DNA of 8,744 nt from JBHEPS01 sp046261635 (lineage in GTDB: Bacteria > Acidobacteriota > Thermoanaerobaculia > Gp7-AA8), in contig JBHEOL010000281.1 in NCBI GenBank assembly GCA_046261635.1, positions 1-8,744 of the forward strand. Reading direction: 5' to 3'. Positions within the stretch are counted from its first letter, which is position 1. Each line of letters starts with the position of its first letter. The notes under the pieces were generated by a model. That model was not told the DNA's origin and did not search any database. It saw nothing but the letters and a program-made list of their open reading frames with translations. Of the stretch, positions 7,100 to 8,744 are shown one piece after another. A program made the position numbers and the translations under genes.

Positions 7100-7415
7100 T
7101 TCTGACCTTGCGGGTCGGGTCGATTCCAATGGAGCGGAGAAATCCGAGATCGCTGATGTCGATGCGGAACCGCACGTCTTCGGTTTTCGGCGCGGCGATG
7201 AATTGCTGTCCCGAGGAAGTCTCGTCGTCAGCGGGCTCATCCTCTCGGTTCAACCCGATCGTGGCATCCAGCACGACGTAAAGGTTGTATCCCTCGTCGC
7301 GGATCTGCTGGATCCGGTCGTTCACCTCGGGGGAGGCGGAAATCGACTCGTTGATCGCGTCGCCGAGCTCTTTGAGGATCTGTTTGATTTTGTCGTCCAA
7401 GTTTCGCCTTTGCAT
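7050..7415 (-). CDS. Small acidic-linker protein of unknown function upstream of rlmN
   Basis: The protein has 121 residues from ATG 7415, or 116 from TTG 7400, which has the better ribosome site (AAAGG 6 nt upstream). No domain was recognised. Visible features are an amphipathic N-terminal helix (about 6-25), a PEVNDRIQQIRDEGYNLYVV segment (about 30-49) running into LDATIGLN, an acidic linker (EDEPADDE, about 59-66), and a second ordered part, VRFRIDISDLGFLRSIGID (about 82-100). The C-terminus is basic and polar. There is no signal peptide or membrane segment, so it is likely cytoplasmic. Coding character is supported by the sharp helix-strand pattern, which the overlapping frames lack. The rlmN start lies in its last 50 nt, and the glycosylase gene ends 93 nt upstream. 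An open extension to ATG 7496 looks non-coding in composition. Function is unknown. Confidence 0.75.
   Translation of the reverse strand: MQRRNLDDKIKQILKELGDAINESISASPEVNDRIQQIRDEGYNLYVVLDATIGLNREDEPADDETSSGQQFIAAPKTEDVRFRIDISDLGFLRSIGIDPTRKVRSARRIEGKTPGSDKSS
7106..7109 (-). promoter_or_regulatory. Shine-Dalgarno deciding the rlmN start
   Basis: AAGG on the minus strand (7109-7106) sits 6 nt before GTG 7099-7097, inside the coding sequence of the upstream small gene. It supports the GTG start over the 47-codon longer open frame beginning at 7240. Confidence 0.6.
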
Positions 7416-7508
7416 TTGCTGGCTCGCGCACCCGCGGTTCCCTGAGCTCCATCCCTGGTGCGGATGAAGCGGCGGTCGGTAAGACGCAAAACGCACTCAA
7501 AGCGTAAT

Positions 7509-8423
7509 CTATTCAGGGGACGATTCGTACTTGACAAGCGATTCCGCGGCGCTCTCCCACAGCTCGGCCCAATAGGCGAGGTATTTCCAGCGGCCCCATC
7601 GGGAATAACGCCGCAGCAGCGTCGCGTCGGCGACCGCCCGTCCGCGGTGATAACGCTCTCGGACGAATCTGCGGAACTCGGTGTCCACGGCGATGAAATC
7701 GTGACGTCCATCGAGGGCCATCATGTGGGCAGCGCCATAGGGGCCGATCCCGGGGAGGGTTCTCCATGCGAGCAGCTGGCCGGGCGCGTCGAGGGTCGGA
7801 TCGCTGATCGCGTCGAGGTCGACCGCCCCCTCGGCGACGCTCCGCGCGAGGGAGTGAATCGTCGTCGCGCGATAACCGAGGCGGCAGCGCTCGCGCAGCT
7901 GGTCGACGGTTGCGGAGGCGATGCGGGAGGGTGAAGGGAAGGCGGGGGAGCCCCCCCTGGAACGGGCACCGAGCTCGGTCACGAGGAGCTCCACCATCCG
8001 CATCGTCTGCTTCCATGTGGTGTTCGTGGTCGCGATGATCTTCACCGCGTCCTCGAAACGCGTCGCTCCACAGAGCATGCGGCCGAAGCCGGTGCGAGCC
8101 ACCCAGCGATGGGTCTCGGAGTCGCTGCTCAGGCGGGCAAACTCTTCGATGTCGAGGTCGAGCTGGAGCATCCGTCCGAGCTTGACGCGCAGCTCGCGCT
8201 GGTGGGCGGCGCCGAGCTCGCGGTCGGCCGCGATCTCGAGCGAGCCCGCACGGACTCGGATCTCGAGCTCGAAGACCGAGCGCCCGAGCGATTCAACCCG
8301 ATGGAGCGTGCTGCTCGCCCGCTCCCACCGGAAGGGCTCGAGCAGGTACCACCCGTGCGAGCGCACGGTCGGCTCGAAAGCGAAATCGCCGGGCACGTCG
8401 AAGCGAAGGAGCGATGCGGCCAT
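7509..8423 (-). CDS. AlkA/OGG-type HhH-GPD DNA glycosylase
   Basis: The protein has 304 residues from ATG 8423. A beta-rich N-terminal domain (about 6-90), including HGWYLLEPFRW (23-33), resembles the AlkA/OGG N-domain. The helical glycosylase core follows. TNTTWKQTMRMVELL (133-147) is typical of AlkA-like proteins. The helix-hairpin-helix is LPGIGPYGAAHMMAL (223-237), and the catalytic Asp is D247 in AVDTEFRRF. The Lys of bifunctional OGG1/EndoIII enzymes is replaced in the hairpin and there is no C-terminal four-Cys iron-sulfur loop. A monofunctional base excision glycosylase, probably for alkylated purines, is therefore inferred. Substrate range is not provable by eye. GTG 8441 would add six residues. 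Neither start has a strong SD. The gene is first in a minus-strand set with the small protein and rlmN. Its start lies 45 nt from the large inverted repeat. Confidence 0.88.
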   Translation of the reverse strand: MAASLLRFDVPGDFAFEPTVRSHGWYLLEPFRWERASSTLHRVESLGRSVFELEIRVRAGSLEIAADRELGAAHQRELRVKLGRMLQLDLDIEEFARLSSDSETHRWVARTGFGRMLCGATRFEDAVKIIATTNTTWKQTMRMVELLVTELGARSRGGSPAFPSPSRIASATVDQLRERCRLGYRATTIHSLARSVAEGAVDLDAISDPTLDAPGQLLAWRTLPGIGPYGAAHMMALDGRHDFIAVDTEFRRFVRERYHRGRAVADATLLRRYSRWGRWKYLAYWAELWESAAESLVKYESSPE

Positions 8424-8498
8424 GTGCGAGGATTGAACCACAAGCGGCGGCCCCCGCTGTCATCCTGAGAGGCTGTGAAAGAAACCAGAGGGGCCGCG

Positions 8499-8598
8499 CT
8501 GGTGGAGCTTGCGAGGCGAGATCAAGGAGCGAGGAGGAGGCGATGCGGTGGCATCGTGGACGACGAGCGACGCGGAGATCGCCCGCAACCTCCACCAG
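8499..8598. repeat. Left internal hairpin of the inverted repeat
   Basis: CTGGTGGAGCTTGCG (8499-8513) pairs with CGCAACCTCCACCAG (8584-8598) at 14 of 15 positions. After one bulged A (8514), GGCGA (8515-8519) pairs with TCGCC (8579-8583). A short apical hairpin CGATGC-GGTG-GCATCG (8541-8556) tops the arm. It begins immediately after the left outer arm, as expected for a junction. Confidence 0.7.
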
Positions 8599-8606
8599 CC
8601 CTTCGG

Positions 8607-8709
8607 GTTGCGGGCGGGATAACGCCATCTCGACGCCGCCACCTCCTCAACGATGAACCACATCGCCTCGTCGGCGGCGGCGCCGATCTGACGTCGTCCC
8701 GCCCGCAAC
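8607..8709. repeat. Right internal hairpin of the inverted repeat
   Basis: GTTGCGGGCGGGA (8607-8619) pairs perfectly over 13 bp with TCCCGCCCGCAAC (8697-8709). Inside it CGACGCCGCC (8631-8640) pairs at 9 of 10 positions with GGCGGCGCCG (8676-8685), and the apex is CGATG-AACCA-CATCG (8651-8665). The base shared with the outer arm is only C8709, so both stems can form together with one base adjusted. Confidence 0.7.
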
Positions 8710-8744
8710 GCGGCCCCTCTGGTTTCTTTCACAGCCTCTGAGGG

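Larger units (their letters stand above)
8468..8739. repeat. Large structured inverted repeat with 31-bp perfect arms
   Basis: Bases 8468-8498 are the exact reverse complement of 8709-8739 (31/31), beginning AGAGGCTGTGAAAGAAACC. One further mismatch is tolerated outside, then more pairing (CCT/AGG). Between the arms lie two sub-hairpins, each about 100 nt, so the region can fold as a three-way junction. The two halves are also related to each other in inverted orientation: 8537-8557 and the reverse complement of 8650-8669 agree at most positions with one gap. Two mirror-image open frames across it, both starting MKETRGAAL, are a consequence of the palindrome and not genes. Candidates are a MITE-like or REP-like dispersed element, or a structured leader RNA for the minus-strand operon. 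No transposase or flanking target duplication can be seen because the window ends 5 nt after the arm. Confidence 0.8.

Noticed and set aside
7100..7240. N-terminal extension of RlmN by 47 residues
   Set aside because: The extension is low-complexity, lies within the small gene, and the GTG at 7099 has a well-placed AAGG and gives the usual family length.
7482..7508. ACGC / GCGT hairpin followed by TTTT after the glycosylase gene (minus strand), as a terminator
   Set aside because: A four-base-pair stem with a seven-base loop is not enough for intrinsic termination.
8460..8741. Two mirror-image small open frames, both starting MKETRGAAL
   Set aside because: They arise because the 31-bp arms are identical in inverted orientation. 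No coding character is seen in either interior.

Overview
The window is a GC-rich, gene-dense stretch of bacterial chromosome. It has SD-like AGGA/AAGG ribosome sites and occasional GTG starts. The gene families (tandem M16 peptidase, lipoprotein HtrA, RlmN, DUF4160/DUF2442 pair) do not fix a taxon. An Acidobacteriota-like or other deep high-GC Gram-negative lineage fits best, and this is an inference with low certainty. The HtrA lipoprotein signal supports a didermic cell envelope. No rRNA, tRNA, CRISPR array, transposase or phage gene was seen.

Layout, left to right. (1) 1-304 (+): the last 14 codons of a DUF4160 gene, overlapped by a complete DUF2442 gene. (2) 305-502: an intergenic stretch ending in a strong hairpin that contains the Shine-Dalgarno sequence of the next gene. 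(3) 503-3596 (+): a two-gene unit of a tandem-domain M16 zinc peptidase (one active and one degenerate half) and, 1 nt later, a small SprT-like zinc metalloprotease. The SprT-like protein ends in QLSLF, a consensus sliding-clamp (DnaN) binding motif. (4) 3618-5006 (-): an HtrA/DegP-type serine protease with a lipobox and two PDZ domains. It is convergent with the SprT-like gene and divergent from the next gene. (5) 5111-5998 (+): a YegS/DagK-type lipid kinase. (6) 6002-8423 (-): a co-directional set, read right to left, of an AlkA/HhH-GPD DNA glycosylase, a small uncharacterised protein, and rlmN, whose start lies inside the small gene. (7) 8424-8744: a non-coding region dominated by an elaborate inverted repeat. 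It has 31-bp perfect outer arms and two internal hairpins that together could form a three-way junction, with an alternative extended hairpin fold.

Functionally, much of the window concerns protein quality control (M16, SprT-like, HtrA) and nucleic-acid maintenance or modification (glycosylase, RlmN, and possibly the SprT-like protein in DNA-protein crosslink repair). The two observations most worth following up are the SprT-like protease with a C-terminal clamp-binding motif, which resembles the PCNA-tethered eukaryotic protease SPRTN in logic, and the structured palindromic element at the right edge.
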